Assembly: GCA_963519845.1 (NCBI GenBank) | Contig: CAUQNX010000005.1 | Span: 119,366-183,365 of the forward strand | Length of the DNA: 64,000 nucleotides | Source: Moellerella sp963519845 | Lineage (GTDB): Bacteria > Pseudomonadota > Gammaproteobacteria > Enterobacterales > Enterobacteriaceae | Direction: 5' to 3' | In this document: positions 8,814 to 18,334 of the stretch, one piece after another | Position numbering within the stretch: the first letter of the stretch is position 1 | How the letters are laid out: every line of letters begins with the position of its first letter | Made by a program: the position numbers and the translations under genes | The notes under the pieces: model-generated | Database searches by the model: none | The model's input: only the letters and a program-made list of their open reading frames with translations | Told to the model about the DNA's origin: nothing

Positions 8814-9473
8814 TTATAGATGACGCACTGCACGCAAAAACTCTTGGCGAGTATTTTGGCTGGATTTAAATAATCCCCCCAAAGAAGTTGTTGTCGTTGT
8901 ACTTGTTGCATCGCGAATACCTCGAGCCTTAACACAATAATGAACAGCATCAATAGTGACCGCGACATTATTAGTTCCAAGCAAAGTTTGCAGCGCAGTT
9001 AATATTTGCTGCGTTAAACGTTCTTGTACCTGAGGACGCTGAGCAAAAAATTGTACAATACGATTAATTTTTGATAAACCAATCACTTTATCTTTCGGAA
9101 TATAGGCGACCGTCGCTTTACCATCAATAGTGACAAAATGGTGTTCACAGGTACTGGTCATCGTAATATTTCGCACTGTCACCATCTCATCGACATGCAT
9201 CTTATTTTCGATTAGAGTAATTTTTGGGAAATTAGTGTAATCAAGACCTGAGAATATTTCATCCACATACATTTTCGCAATTCGGCGAGGTGTATCAGCC
9301 AAGCTATCATCCGTTAAGTCCAAATTAAGTAATCGCATAACTTCTGCCATATGGCCTTCAATCAATTGCTTACGTTCTTCTCTAGGTATTGATTGAATAC
9401 GTAATGGGGTTTCTAATCCCCGCGATTCCAGAGCAGCATGAACTAACTCGGCTTCTTTACTAAGAGATGACAT
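8814..9473 (-). CDS. folE: GTP cyclohydrolase I
   Basis: 219 residues (E. coli 222). It converts GTP to 7,8-dihydroneopterin triphosphate, the first step of tetrahydrofolate synthesis, as a cytoplasmic decamer. Zinc ligands are visible in TSTCEHHF and VHYCVKARG. The QRPQVQERLTQQI and SLGGLFKSSQNTR segments are nearly identical to E. coli. ATG preceded by TTGGAGAA. First gene of a folE-yeiB operon. Confidence 0.96.
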   Translation of the reverse strand: MSSLSKEAELVHAALESRGLETPLRIQSIPREERKQLIEGHMAEVMRLLNLDLTDDSLADTPRRIAKMYVDEIFSGLDYTNFPKITLIENKMHVDEMVTVRNITMTSTCEHHFVTIDGKATVAYIPKDKVIGLSKINRIVQFFAQRPQVQERLTQQILTALQTLLGTNNVAVTIDAVHYCVKARGIRDATSTTTTTSLGGLFKSSQNTRQEFLRAVRHL

Positions 9474-9575
9474 TCAATTCTCCAAAAATGGTTTTAGAAA
9501 TAGCAAAAATATAGACAACAAATGATAGGCTGATCACTCTAAAACAGCAGATGCAAATAATCCAGTGTTATACTT

Positions 9576-10775
9576 TCATGATCCCATAATAGATTTTCCG
9601 ATTGGTTTAAATACCAGCGCTCCACCAATCAATAATCCAACAAAAGCCACATATAAGGCTGGCTCTAAACGCCCGGTAAAATAAGTTGCCACAAAAGAGA
9701 CCATTGGCCCTATTAACTGACCAATAGCATAAAAAGTAGTTAATAAACCCGCCATATAACGAACATGTTCAGGAGCTAATTCGCGGCTGCGCTGTAGCGC
9801 CAACTGCACCGCACACATCAACCCACCACCGACCAAAATTGCCGCAATCACTAAGCCGCTGATCCCCGGAATGATTTCAGCCATTAATATACCAGCTCCC
9901 TGTAACCATAGGGTAATGGCCAAACGATTTTGTGCACTGGAGAGGTGCCGGGTAAGCATAGCAATTAAAATACCTACTACCGCCGCCGCACCAAAAATAG
10001 GCCAAATAAATAGAGCAAAAAGGGTATCAGGGAAGCGCTGAGCCGCCATCTGAGATAAAAATGTCGCAGGTAAAATATAACCAAAGCCGGCAAATCCATA
10101 ACTCGAGACTAACCGTTTAATTTCAGGTGTTAAGGTTAGTTTTTTAACCTTGGTTGACGAAGGAGCAAGTCCCCCTTTACGTGGCAAATAGCGGCTCACA
10201 TACAGGCTACACAATAGCGCCAACACACCATAAATTAACCAGCCGCTACTAGCACTTAGAGACCAACGATCTATCCCCACCGCCAATAGCCCGCTAACCA
10301 ATATCCCCGCCCCTGTTCCTGCAAAAACGGCGACACTCAGTACAGGGCGATTAAGTTTAGCTAATGTCTCATTGGCCCAAGCAGCAACTAACACCAGTGT
10401 GACGCCACTGGCCCAGCCAATCATAAAGCGCGCGATACTATGCCATAAGGCGTTGGTTAAAAATGCTGAGAGCAAGGTAATAATCACAGCTCCCCACAGA
10501 CCGCCCCACATCCGCCACTCGATATGACGCTGGGCACGCATCGCATCAAAAGACCCCATCAGATAACCGAGATAATTAAATGCTGCCACTATACTGGCCG
10601 ATGTGAGTGTTAATTGGTGCTCACTGATCATCAAGGGGACTTGAGGGGTATAAGTAAAACGCCCAATTCCCATAACCACAACCAGTGCCAAGAAACCACT
10701 GAAAGCAATATGAAAAGCGGCCGCACTCCGACTATGATCAGAGTGTGCATTATTTCGCTGCATCTCAGACTTCAT
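9576..10775 (-). CDS. MFS transporter, YbfB/YjiJ family
   Basis: 399 residues with about twelve membrane spans. The N-terminal ALVVVMGIGRFTYTPQVPLM segment is the hallmark of the YbfB/YjiJ branch of the major facilitator superfamily. No charged cytoplasmic domain is present. The substrate is unknown. It is a single gene, oriented like folE but 102 bases upstream of it and divergent from moeA. ATG follows AGGAATATAATAACC; a second ATG at codon 5 is also possible. Confidence 0.8.
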   Translation of the reverse strand: MKSEMQRNNAHSDHSRSAAAFHIAFSGFLALVVVMGIGRFTYTPQVPLMISEHQLTLTSASIVAAFNYLGYLMGSFDAMRAQRHIEWRMWGGLWGAVIITLLSAFLTNALWHSIARFMIGWASGVTLVLVAAWANETLAKLNRPVLSVAVFAGTGAGILVSGLLAVGIDRWSLSASSGWLIYGVLALLCSLYVSRYLPRKGGLAPSSTKVKKLTLTPEIKRLVSSYGFAGFGYILPATFLSQMAAQRFPDTLFALFIWPIFGAAAVVGILIAMLTRHLSSAQNRLAITLWLQGAGILMAEIIPGISGLVIAAILVGGGLMCAVQLALQRSRELAPEHVRYMAGLLTTFYAIGQLIGPMVSFVATYFTGRLEPALYVAFVGLLIGGALVFKPIGKSIMGS

Positions 10776-11056
10776 GGTTATTATATTCCTATTATCACTG
10801 TGACAACCTTCACAGATTAACCGAATAGATTGATTTTACATACATCTTATTAACAATAATTTTATTTTTTGATCTACAGCACATCTTGCCTCTGATAATC
10901 TTCCCTTAGCCTTGATCAAAATAAGTAAAACAGCGGCTATTCTGGCTAATTGATTCACCCTATCGGCGTTCTCTGCCATAATGAGACAAACAATTAATTT
11001 CAGATTTTTCATCATTTGGTCTGTTAATAACGTATAAAATCTCTCTAGAGGTAATA

Positions 11057-12298
11057 ATGGAAACTTGTCACACTTCAGGTCTTATTTCACTCGAGCAAGC
11101 CTTAGAAAAATTATTAGCGCAGCCACAAGCGATCGGAGAAATAGAATCTATTCCACTAACAGAATCAGCTGACCGCATTACTGCACATGATATTATTTCA
11201 CCCATTAATGTTCCGCCATTTAATAACTCAGCGATGGATGGATATGGTTTTCGGCATGCAGAATGGGATGGCTCTACCCCTATGCCCCTTGCGGGTAAAG
11301 CCTTGGCTGGCCAACCTTTTCAGTCCACTTTACCCGCCGGAAGCTGTATTCGCATCATGACAGGCGCCGCGATTCCTGACAGCCTAGATACAGTGATTAT
11401 GCAAGAGCAAGCTGAGCAGACTAAAAATGGCGTTCTATTCACTGAGATAGTGAAAAAAGGTAATAATATCCGCCTGATTGGCGAAGATATTCAACAAGGT
11501 GCGGTAGTTCTACCTGCGGGAACTCGCTTATCAACCGCACAATTGCCAATTATCGCTTCATTAGGTATTGATAGCGTTAATGTTTACCGCCGTTTAAAAG
11601 TGGCGATTTTCTCCACTGGTGATGAGTTACAATCCATTGGCCAACCTTTGGCTGAAGGGCAAATTTATGATACCAACCGCTTTGCTATTCGCCTGATGCT
11701 CGAAAAATTAGGGTGTGAAATCCTTGATTTAGGCGCACTCCCTGATGATCCAGTTCGTTTAAAACAGACTTTTTTGCAAGCTGATAAAAGCGCCGATTTA
11801 GTGATTAGTAGTGGCGGTGTTTCCGTTGGTGAAGCCGACTACACTAAGATCATCTTAGATGAGTTGGGTGAAATCGGCTTCTGGAAATTAGCCATTAAAC
11901 CCGGAAAACCTTTTGCTTTTGGTAAGCTACAATCAGCTTGGTTCTGTGGATTGCCCGGAAACCCAGTTTCAGCCGCATTAACCTTTTATCAACTAGTTCA
12001 ACCGCTTATCGCACGTCTTTCCGGTCATTCGACTTGGTCTCCAGCGGTTAAATTTAAAGTTAAAACTACCACTCCATTAAAGAAAACACCTGGCCGTCTC
12101 GATTTTCAACGCGGTATGCTATCAGTTAATGAGCAAGGCGAGCTGCAAGTTGCAACCACCGGACATCAAGGCTCCCATGTATTTAGCTCCTTTAGTCTCG
12201 CCAACTGCTTTATTGTGCTTGAGCGGGAAAGAGGACGTGTAAACGCCGGTGAAATTGTTGATGTTGAAATGTTTAATTATTTATTGAAAAGTGAGTAA
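11057..12298 (+). CDS. moeA: Molybdopterin molybdotransferase MoeA
   Basis: 413 residues (E. coli 411). MoeA inserts molybdate into adenylylated molybdopterin to give the active molybdenum cofactor. Features in order: the NNSAMDGYGF loop (about 54-63), the MTGAAIP loop, STGDEL in the MoCF-like domain, SSGGVSVGEADYT, and AFCGLPGNPVSAALT. The C-terminal beta domain (about 330-413) is complete. ATG follows GAGGTAATA. moeB begins 5 bases after its stop, the standard moeAB operon. Confidence 0.95.
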   Translation: METCHTSGLISLEQALEKLLAQPQAIGEIESIPLTESADRITAHDIISPINVPPFNNSAMDGYGFRHAEWDGSTPMPLAGKALAGQPFQSTLPAGSCIRIMTGAAIPDSLDTVIMQEQAEQTKNGVLFTEIVKKGNNIRLIGEDIQQGAVVLPAGTRLSTAQLPIIASLGIDSVNVYRRLKVAIFSTGDELQSIGQPLAEGQIYDTNRFAIRLMLEKLGCEILDLGALPDDPVRLKQTFLQADKSADLVISSGGVSVGEADYTKIILDELGEIGFWKLAIKPGKPFAFGKLQSAWFCGLPGNPVSAALTFYQLVQPLIARLSGHSTWSPAVKFKVKTTTPLKKTPGRLDFQRGMLSVNEQGELQVATTGHQGSHVFSSFSLANCFIVLERERGRVNAGEIVDVEMFNYLLKSE

Positions 12299-12303
12299 TA
12301 ACC

Positions 12304-13089
12304 GTGATTGAACTCAGCAATGAAGAGATGCTGCGCTATAACCGGCAAATTATTCTGCGTGGATTTGATTTTGATGGTCAAGAAAAACTCAAGGCTGGCA
12401 AAGTTCTAATCGTGGGACTTGGCGGCTTAGGCTGTGCCGCGGCTCAGTATCTCGCCGCGGCGGGTGTCGGCTCACTCACCTTGGTTGATTTCGATACTGT
12501 CTCATTATCTAATCTTCAGCGCCAGATCCTGCACAGAGATAGTACTATTGATATGCCTAAAGTGACCTCTGCCAGCCAACAATTGGCAGAGATTAATCCC
12601 CATATCAAAATCAATGCCATCAATGCACGCCTTGATGATCAGCAATTTAAGCTGCTGATTGAGCAACATCAGGTTGTACTTGATTGCACAGATAATGTGG
12701 CAATTCGTGAACAGCTTAATCGACTTTGTCTAGCGCAACAGAAGCCATTAGTTTCAGGTGCCGCTATTCGCATGGAAGGACAGCTGAGCGTCTTTACCTA
12801 TCAAGAGGGCACCCCTTGCTATCATTGCCTTAGCCGTCTATTTGGTGAGAATAATCTGACCTGTGTTGAAGCGGGCGTTATGTCGCCTTTAGTGGGAACC
12901 ATTGGCACATTAGAAGCGATGGAAACCATTAAATTACTTGCGGATTATGGCCAAGTGAACACGGGTAAAGTGCTATTTTTTGATGCTATGTCGATGGATT
13001 TTCGCCAATTCACACTGAACAAAGATCCTCAGTGTGAAGTTTGTTGTACTCAGTTGCCACAAGTCGAACAGACTCATACCCCAGCTTAA
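12304..13089 (+). CDS. moeB: Molybdopterin synthase adenylyltransferase MoeB
   Basis: 261 residues; an E1-like ThiF/MoeB protein that adenylates the C-terminal Gly-Gly of MoaD before sulfur transfer. VGLGGLG near residues 37-43 binds ATP. The zinc-binding cysteines appear as CYHC and CEVC. The start codon is GTG: GTG-Ile-Glu-Leu-Ser aligns with the normal MoeB N-terminus, while the next ATG is eight codons later. Its partner MoaD is encoded at 38301-38546 and carries the expected Gly-Gly end. Confidence 0.95.
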   Translation: MIELSNEEMLRYNRQIILRGFDFDGQEKLKAGKVLIVGLGGLGCAAAQYLAAAGVGSLTLVDFDTVSLSNLQRQILHRDSTIDMPKVTSASQQLAEINPHIKINAINARLDDQQFKLLIEQHQVVLDCTDNVAIREQLNRLCLAQQKPLVSGAAIRMEGQLSVFTYQEGTPCYHCLSRLFGENNLTCVEAGVMSPLVGTIGTLEAMETIKLLADYGQVNTGKVLFFDAMSMDFRQFTLNKDPQCEVCCTQLPQVEQTHTPA

Positions 13090-13136
13090 TTCAAATTGCT
13101 GGGCTTAGATTAAAATTATAGAGAGAGTGTTTATCT

Positions 13137-13472
13137 ATGGATTTAGTTTTTCTTCGAGAGTTATTAATTTCAAGTGTAAATGTGCTGCAATTAGTATTAG
13201 AAACACTCTCTGTTATTTGTGTCACTATTGGTTTAATCAAAACCCTATATCTGCTATTGAGTTTAAAAGACAGCCGCGTTGCTCGTTTCTGTTTTGGTAA
13301 TTGGCTAGCCACAGCGTTAGAGTTTCAATTAGCTGCAGATATCTTAGTCACTACGGTCGATCCCGATCTTGATAGCCTGATTAAACTGGCGATTATTGCG
13401 GTGATCCGTACCTTCCTAAACTATTTTCTCACCAAAGAGTTAGAACATAAGCCAACAGATGAAAAAATATAA
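13137..13472 (+). CDS. DUF1622 family membrane protein
   Basis: 111 residues with three hydrophobic segments (about 12-45, 58-75, 82-100) and the conserved LATALEFQLAADIL stretch typical of DUF1622. The function is unknown in all members I know of. The last 14 bases overlap the start of the outer-membrane protein gene that follows, so the two are probably translationally coupled. It lies 47 bases after moeB without a visible terminator, so it may be read from the moe promoter. Confidence 0.75.
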   Translation: MDLVFLRELLISSVNVLQLVLETLSVICVTIGLIKTLYLLLSLKDSRVARFCFGNWLATALEFQLAADILVTTVDPDLDSLIKLAIIAVIRTFLNYFLTKELEHKPTDEKI

Positions 13473-14193
13473 ATCGGTTAAAACTCTTATTGCTCTGCTA
13501 GTTGGTATTAGCGGACAAGTTCAAGCAGAAGATTGGGTATTTCAAATATCGCCATATCTCTATATGCCTAATGTGACCAATGATATCAAAACGCCTTATA
13601 CCCCAGCGATGTCATTGGAGCGCCCTTTTTCTGAAGTCTATTCAGCTCTTGATGATGCGCTATTTATTCAAGCGCTAGCGAGAAAAGATAATTGGGTTAC
13701 TTTAGTTGATCTTAACTACTCTAAGCTCAGTCAAGAAGGCCATGTCACATTGCCCTTTGTTGGGAGCCAGCACGCAACAGGTGAGATAAAATATACCTCT
13801 TTAAGCTTGATGACGGGTTATCGTTTTATCCCAGAACAATATCAACAGCTCTCTTTTGATCTACTGGGTGGTCTACGTTACTGGTCATTTAAAAATCAGT
13901 TATCGCTGAGTTCCTATCAAGCCTCCTTTTCTAAACAGTGGGTCGAGCCAGTAATTGCTGGTCGTCTACGTTATTCAATAACCAAGGATCTCTCTTTTAT
14001 TGGTTATATCGATCGGGATATGTCTCTGGATAATCAGAGCTGGCAATGGAGCACCTTAGTGAATTATGACCTGACAAAGAGCACCTCTTTATCTGCGGGT
14101 TATAAGGCTCAGCGTATTCATCCGGTTTTATCTAAGGAGAATATCGTCAGCAAGAGTGATGGTATTTTAGTGGGTTTTTCCTACCGATTTTAA
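13459..14193 (+). CDS. Putative outer-membrane beta-barrel protein
   Basis: 244 residues. A signal peptide ends near residue 24 (ISGQVQA-EDW). The rest alternates polar and hydrophobic residues in short strands with many aromatic girdle residues, and the protein ends in phenylalanine (VGFSYRF), the usual signal for BAM-dependent insertion. It resembles small barrels of unknown function. The ATG overlaps the DUF1622 gene by 14 bases and has no strong ribosome site of its own. Function unknown. Confidence 0.65.
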   Translation: MKKYKSVKTLIALLVGISGQVQAEDWVFQISPYLYMPNVTNDIKTPYTPAMSLERPFSEVYSALDDALFIQALARKDNWVTLVDLNYSKLSQEGHVTLPFVGSQHATGEIKYTSLSLMTGYRFIPEQYQQLSFDLLGGLRYWSFKNQLSLSSYQASFSKQWVEPVIAGRLRYSITKDLSFIGYIDRDMSLDNQSWQWSTLVNYDLTKSTSLSAGYKAQRIHPVLSKENIVSKSDGILVGFSYRF

Positions 14194-14211
14194 TTTGATT
14201 AGCCTATTGTG

Positions 14212-14244
14212 AAATCAAGATAAGCAAAATACTGATCTTGATTT
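14212..14244. terminator. Bidirectional terminator
   Basis: AAATCAAGAT (14212-14221) pairs with ATCTTGATTT (14235-14244). It sits between the outer-membrane protein gene (+) and yjjW (-). Confidence 0.55.
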
Positions 14245-14261
14245 TCAATGATAATAAGTCA

Positions 14262-15131
14262 TTAGGATAGATAAAGTGAGGGTAATACTAAATTCTGTAC
14301 CTTGCGCTCAGCTAATAAACCTGCAAAATGCTCAACTTCAGCTTGCTCTGCCGCTGGCCACTGCCCCGCCTCGCCTTTGACACCATGTGTTTGAAATGCA
14401 TTAATTTTAACCCGTGTTTGTGACGGTAACATGGATAATAGCTCGGCAAGTGCATCAATATGCTGCAGATAATCCGACTGCTGCGGAATATAAAGTAGCC
14501 GAACCTCATATAATTTATCCGCCTGCGCCAATAACTGAATACTGTTGATCACTCTTTCATTATCTCGCCCTGTCAAATAGATAGAGCGCTCACTCTGCCA
14601 CGCTTTTAAATCGATCATAGTACCATCGGTATAAGGTAAAACTTTTTGCCAACCTGTCGCCGATAAATAACCATTACTATCAATAAAACAAGTGAGATGT
14701 TTTAAATCATCGGCTTGTTTAATGGCTGAAAATAGCGCGATAATAAAAGGCAATTGCAGCGTCGCTTCACCACCACTGATGGTAATGCCATTTAGAAAAA
14801 CCACATGCTGGCGGATCATCGAAAGAATGCGTTCTACTGAATAGTAGAGCGTCATTGGACTCGAATTTTTCGCACAGGTTTGCAGGCAGGTATCACATTG
14901 CTGACAAATATCCGCCGACCAATTCACCTTGCCTCCCACCAAATCAAGGGCACCGTGGGGACAAGTGCTAACACAGTCCCCACAGTTATCACAAAGCGCT
15001 ATGGTATAAGGATTATGGCAATTTAAGCAGTGGAAATTACACCCCTGCAAAAAAATAACCAGCCTATTTCCTGGGCCATCGACACAGGAAAAAGGCAGTA
15101 TTTTACTTATCGTAGCGCATCGATTGTTCAC
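14262..15131 (-). CDS. yjjW: Glycyl radical enzyme activase YjjW
   Basis: 289 residues; a radical SAM activase that places the glycyl radical on its partner YjjI. The radical SAM cluster motif CNFHCLNC lies at residues 31-38. Two ferredoxin-like cysteine sets follow (CDNCGDCVSTCP and CQQCDTCLQTCA, about 47-86), as in other activases. SGGEATLQLPF matches the SAM-binding GGE motif. The gene overlaps the end of yjjI by 29 bases. It is oxygen-sensitive chemistry, in agreement with the FNR box at the head of the operon. Confidence 0.92.
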   Translation of the reverse strand: MNNRCATISKILPFSCVDGPGNRLVIFLQGCNFHCLNCHNPYTIALCDNCGDCVSTCPHGALDLVGGKVNWSADICQQCDTCLQTCAKNSSPMTLYYSVERILSMIRQHVVFLNGITISGGEATLQLPFIIALFSAIKQADDLKHLTCFIDSNGYLSATGWQKVLPYTDGTMIDLKAWQSERSIYLTGRDNERVINSIQLLAQADKLYEVRLLYIPQQSDYLQHIDALAELLSMLPSQTRVKINAFQTHGVKGEAGQWPAAEQAEVEHFAGLLAERKVQNLVLPSLYLS

Positions 15132-16659
15132 GGCTGACCACGCGTGGCTGACGTTCTAAAATATGACAATTTGCTGCCGCTTCATCACCTAACCAAGTGG
15201 TATTAATCCTAGATCCTTCCGCTTTAAACTTCTTAATATCCGACAATCTAACCATATAGCCAGTGACACGCACCAGATCATTACTCGATACGTTGGCTGT
15301 AAATTCACGCATTCCTTGGCTAAATGCGCCCTTACAAAGTTGCATCATAGCTTCTGGGTTCTGTTTGATGGTCTCATCAATGGTTAAAATATCACTGATA
15401 CCCGAAGTATAAAATTGATGGTGTGGCGCAACACTCATAATATGATTAACTGGGTCTGGCTCTTCACCATAAGGGATGCGAACACCCGGTGTAGTGCTAA
15501 TATCCGAGCTAATACCTGATTGAGCGTGAAGCATTGCGCGTTGATTCAACCCATAGGCTACAGGAGTATTAGTCACATAATCATCGAGTTGCTGGCTAAT
15601 TTGATAGGATAAGTTAAGGGCTTCAGAATTTGGCGCATATTTAGCATCAATGCCCTCTTTTTCCATCAATATATTGACCGCTTCTGCCATGCCATAAATA
15701 CCAAACATAGGGGCGAAACGTTCTGGACTAATTAAGCCCTCTTCAACCAAAAAGCTAGTTTGGAAAAATTGTGACTCTTCATGTAGGAATCGAGTTCTAA
15801 CATCGATTAACTCCATCTGAATAGCACAATATTTAGGTAGTTGTTGCGTCAGGAAGTCGTCAATATTTTGGCTACGTAGTGCAACTTCACGTAAGTTAAT
15901 GCGCGAAAGTGTGCTACCTCCGCCATTGATCGGTAATGAGTTATAACAGCTAACAACACCATAACCCTGTTCATCAAAAGCAGCAGAATGGATCAGATCA
16001 TTAGCAATATGAGGTTTACTACACTGACAAATATTATCAACAGCTTGGCGGAATAAACTTTCTGGTGTCACCTCAGGGCGATACATAAAGGTTAAATTAG
16101 GCGCAACCTGTTTCAATTCGGCGTCAATCTTTAGGATCAATCGACAAATGATATTATCTTCCGGCCCAATATTGGCGTGCATAAAGGCATCCGGCAGAGT
16201 TCTATCGAGCATAATCCAGAAACGTTTTAATTTTGCATACATCTGCTGTTCGGTTTGATCTTCTACATAAGGCATTAATAGACGATCAAGGTAACCTAAA
16301 AATACCGGTAATCCGGTTACTGAAGGGACATGATGATAAAGGATCGTCAGCATATTTAATGCATCATCAAAATCTTCAGCGGGAGTTAATTCCAAATATT
16401 CAGAGCCCTGCTGTAGAAAACGCGCATAATCAGGCAGTACGTAGCGTGGCTTATAGGGCGCACTTCCTTCATACATATCACAGATAACTCGCTCATTTAA
16501 CGCTAATTCGGTCTCTTCACTCAGTGCCAAATAAGGAATATGATTTTCAGCGGCTAATGATAGAAAATGCGCCTTTTGTTTTGGCGATAATAAGCTATCA
16601 GTAGCTATTTCTAAGCAGTGCGCCTGATACTCAGATAATTCATTTTTACGTTTCATCAT
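15103..16659 (-). CDS. yjjI: YjjI family glycine radical enzyme
   Basis: 518 residues, close to E. coli YjjI (about 516). The C-terminal glycyl radical region FTANVSSNDLVRVTGYMVRL places the radical on about Gly467. The active-site cysteine is probably in VVSCYNSLP. The reaction is unknown; in E. coli the gene neighbours deoCABD and has been linked to (deoxy)ribose or nucleoside metabolism. Here it lies 69 bases downstream of a nucleoside transporter gene and overlaps yjjW, which supports a nucleoside-derived substrate used without oxygen. ATGATG follows TAGGG. Confidence 0.92.
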   Translation of the reverse strand: MMKRKNELSEYQAHCLEIATDSLLSPKQKAHFLSLAAENHIPYLALSEETELALNERVICDMYEGSAPYKPRYVLPDYARFLQQGSEYLELTPAEDFDDALNMLTILYHHVPSVTGLPVFLGYLDRLLMPYVEDQTEQQMYAKLKRFWIMLDRTLPDAFMHANIGPEDNIICRLILKIDAELKQVAPNLTFMYRPEVTPESLFRQAVDNICQCSKPHIANDLIHSAAFDEQGYGVVSCYNSLPINGGGSTLSRINLREVALRSQNIDDFLTQQLPKYCAIQMELIDVRTRFLHEESQFFQTSFLVEEGLISPERFAPMFGIYGMAEAVNILMEKEGIDAKYAPNSEALNLSYQISQQLDDYVTNTPVAYGLNQRAMLHAQSGISSDISTTPGVRIPYGEEPDPVNHIMSVAPHHQFYTSGISDILTIDETIKQNPEAMMQLCKGAFSQGMREFTANVSSNDLVRVTGYMVRLSDIKKFKAEGSRINTTWLGDEAAANCHILERQPRVVSREQSMRYDK

Positions 16660-16728
16660 ATTAATACCCTACAATTTTATCGTGCAGACAATAATTTTTT
16701 CATTCACTAGCGTTTTGTACGCGAGCTG

Positions 16729-18006
16729 TTATAACAACAAGAAAAAACTGGCCAGTGCTGCACTCATTAAATTAGATAATGTTCCGGCACAAACAGCTTT
16801 AAATCCGAGCTGAGCAACATCTTTTCGACGATTCGGCGCTAAACTGCCGATACCACCAAGTAGAATGGCGACTGCGGCAATATTAGCAAAACCACAGAGT
16901 GCAAATGAGATCACCGCTTTGGTATGTTCAGATATAACTTGCAGTCCCATAGACGCAACGGCGCTATCTGATTGTAAATAAGGACTTAAATTAGAATATG
17001 CGACAAATTCATTGAGAATAAATTTCTGGCCAATCAGCGAGCCCGCAATATTGGCATCCTCCCACGGGATACCTAATAAAAAGGCCACAGGAGAAAACAC
17101 CCAACCCAATATCAGTTCTAACGATAAGCCTGGATAATCAAAAATCCCACCGATATAACCTAGCAAACCATTCACCATAGCGATTAAAGCAATAAAAGCT
17201 AATAGCATAGCGCCAACATTTAAAGCTAACTGCATGCCCGATGCGGCGCCACCTGCTGCTGCATCGATAATATTAGCGGGTTTCTCACTCTCAATGGCAG
17301 CCAATTGGGCTGCATCTGGTACTTTTACCTTTTCTGTTTCAGGTTCGAGTAGCTTAGCGAAAAGCAATCCACCGGGTGCCGCCATAAAAGAAGCCGCTAA
17401 TAAAAATTCGAGTTTGATACCTAATAAAGCATAGCCCGCTAATATTGAACCCGCAATGGAGGCCGCACCACCACACATCACAGCAAAGAGTTCTGAGCGT
17501 GTCATGGTTGAAATATAAGGGCGGATAACTAAAGGCGCTTCAGTCAAGCCAACAAAAATATTGGCTGTAGCGGATAGAGATTCAGTACGCGAAGTACCCA
17601 GTAATTTATGTAAGCCACCACCAATTAAGTTGATAACAATCGTCATCACGCCTAAATAGTAGAGAACCGCAATTAATGATGAGAAGAAGACAATAGCGGG
17701 CAATACTCGAAGAGCAAAAACAAATCCGCCGCCGCCAAATAGCTCAAACATTTTATCGGAAACTAATCCGCCAAAAATAAATTCGGTTCCTACATTACCA
17801 TAAGCGATCACATTGGCGACGCCCGTTGATAAAGCAGCGAGAAAATCACGCCCCGCAGGAACATAAAGTACAAATGCACCCAGTGTTACTTGCAGTAAAA
17901 ATGCGCCTATCACAGTCCGTTTATTAATTGCCCGGCGATTTTTAGAAAAAAGGATCGCAACCGTAATTAATACGATCATCCCCACGATACTCATTAATAT
18001 TGGCAT
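16729..18006 (-). CDS. NupC-type concentrative nucleoside transporter
   Basis: 425 residues of the CNT family, which import nucleosides with protons or sodium across the inner membrane. Typical blocks are seen: FGGGGFVFALRVLPAIVFFSS, the LGTSRTESLSATANIFVGLTEAPL substrate-site segment, and FALCGFANIAAVAILLGGIG in the second inverted repeat. An insert between repeats (about 235-250, KVKVPDAAQLAAIE) is as in NupX/PsuT-type members. First gene of nupC-yjjI-yjjW. The promoter has a perfect FNR box. Which nucleosides are carried cannot be told. Confidence 0.88.
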   Translation of the reverse strand: MPILMSIVGMIVLITVAILFSKNRRAINKRTVIGAFLLQVTLGAFVLYVPAGRDFLAALSTGVANVIAYGNVGTEFIFGGLVSDKMFELFGGGGFVFALRVLPAIVFFSSLIAVLYYLGVMTIVINLIGGGLHKLLGTSRTESLSATANIFVGLTEAPLVIRPYISTMTRSELFAVMCGGAASIAGSILAGYALLGIKLEFLLAASFMAAPGGLLFAKLLEPETEKVKVPDAAQLAAIESEKPANIIDAAAGGAASGMQLALNVGAMLLAFIALIAMVNGLLGYIGGIFDYPGLSLELILGWVFSPVAFLLGIPWEDANIAGSLIGQKFILNEFVAYSNLSPYLQSDSAVASMGLQVISEHTKAVISFALCGFANIAAVAILLGGIGSLAPNRRKDVAQLGFKAVCAGTLSNLMSAALASFFLLL

Positions 18007-18075
18007 ATATATTCTTCAATAAAATTAAACATTAGGGTAGCTAATGCAAAAATAGCAAATATAAAATAAGTGATA

Positions 18076-18118
18076 GATATAATAACAAAGGGATACTAAA
18101 GAGATTGATTAGGATCAA
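18076..18118 (-). promoter_or_regulatory. FNR-dependent promoter of nupC-yjjI-yjjW
   Basis: TTGATTAGGATCAA (18105-18118) is a perfect match to the FNR consensus TTGAT-N4-ATCAA. On the minus strand a -10 candidate TATTATATC lies at 18076-18084. A start site near 18070 would put the FNR centre close to -41.5, the class II activating position. The nupC ATG is about 65 bases further on. Anaerobic activation fits the glycyl radical enzyme in the operon. Confidence 0.75.
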
Positions 18119-18290
18119 AAGAAGTGAGTTCAGGATGAATTGATTTTTCACTCTGCAACAGGGATCATAAATAAGGATTAATATTTGATTAAGTCATTGA
18201 TAAATTACTTAATAATTGAAAATATTTTCGTGCTCTATTTTATTCTTTTTGACTGGGTTATATCACTATTTTTGACCTTATAACTGTGCT

Positions 18291-18315
18291 AAAAAAGGCC
18301 GGATATTCCGACCTT
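18291..18315 (-). terminator. Terminator after the 18335-19009 gene
   Basis: On the minus strand AAGGtCGG-loop-CCGgCCTT is followed by TTTT, just past the stop at 18335. The remaining 18119-18290 stretch between this and the FNR promoter is AT-rich with no supported feature apart from one half FNR-like motif near 18185. Confidence 0.65.
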
Positions 18316-18334
18316 CTTATATTATGCAGAAATA

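Noticed and set aside
18182..18200. Second FNR site before nupC
   Set aside because: Only one half matches (TTGAT); the other half is TCATT instead of ATCAA.
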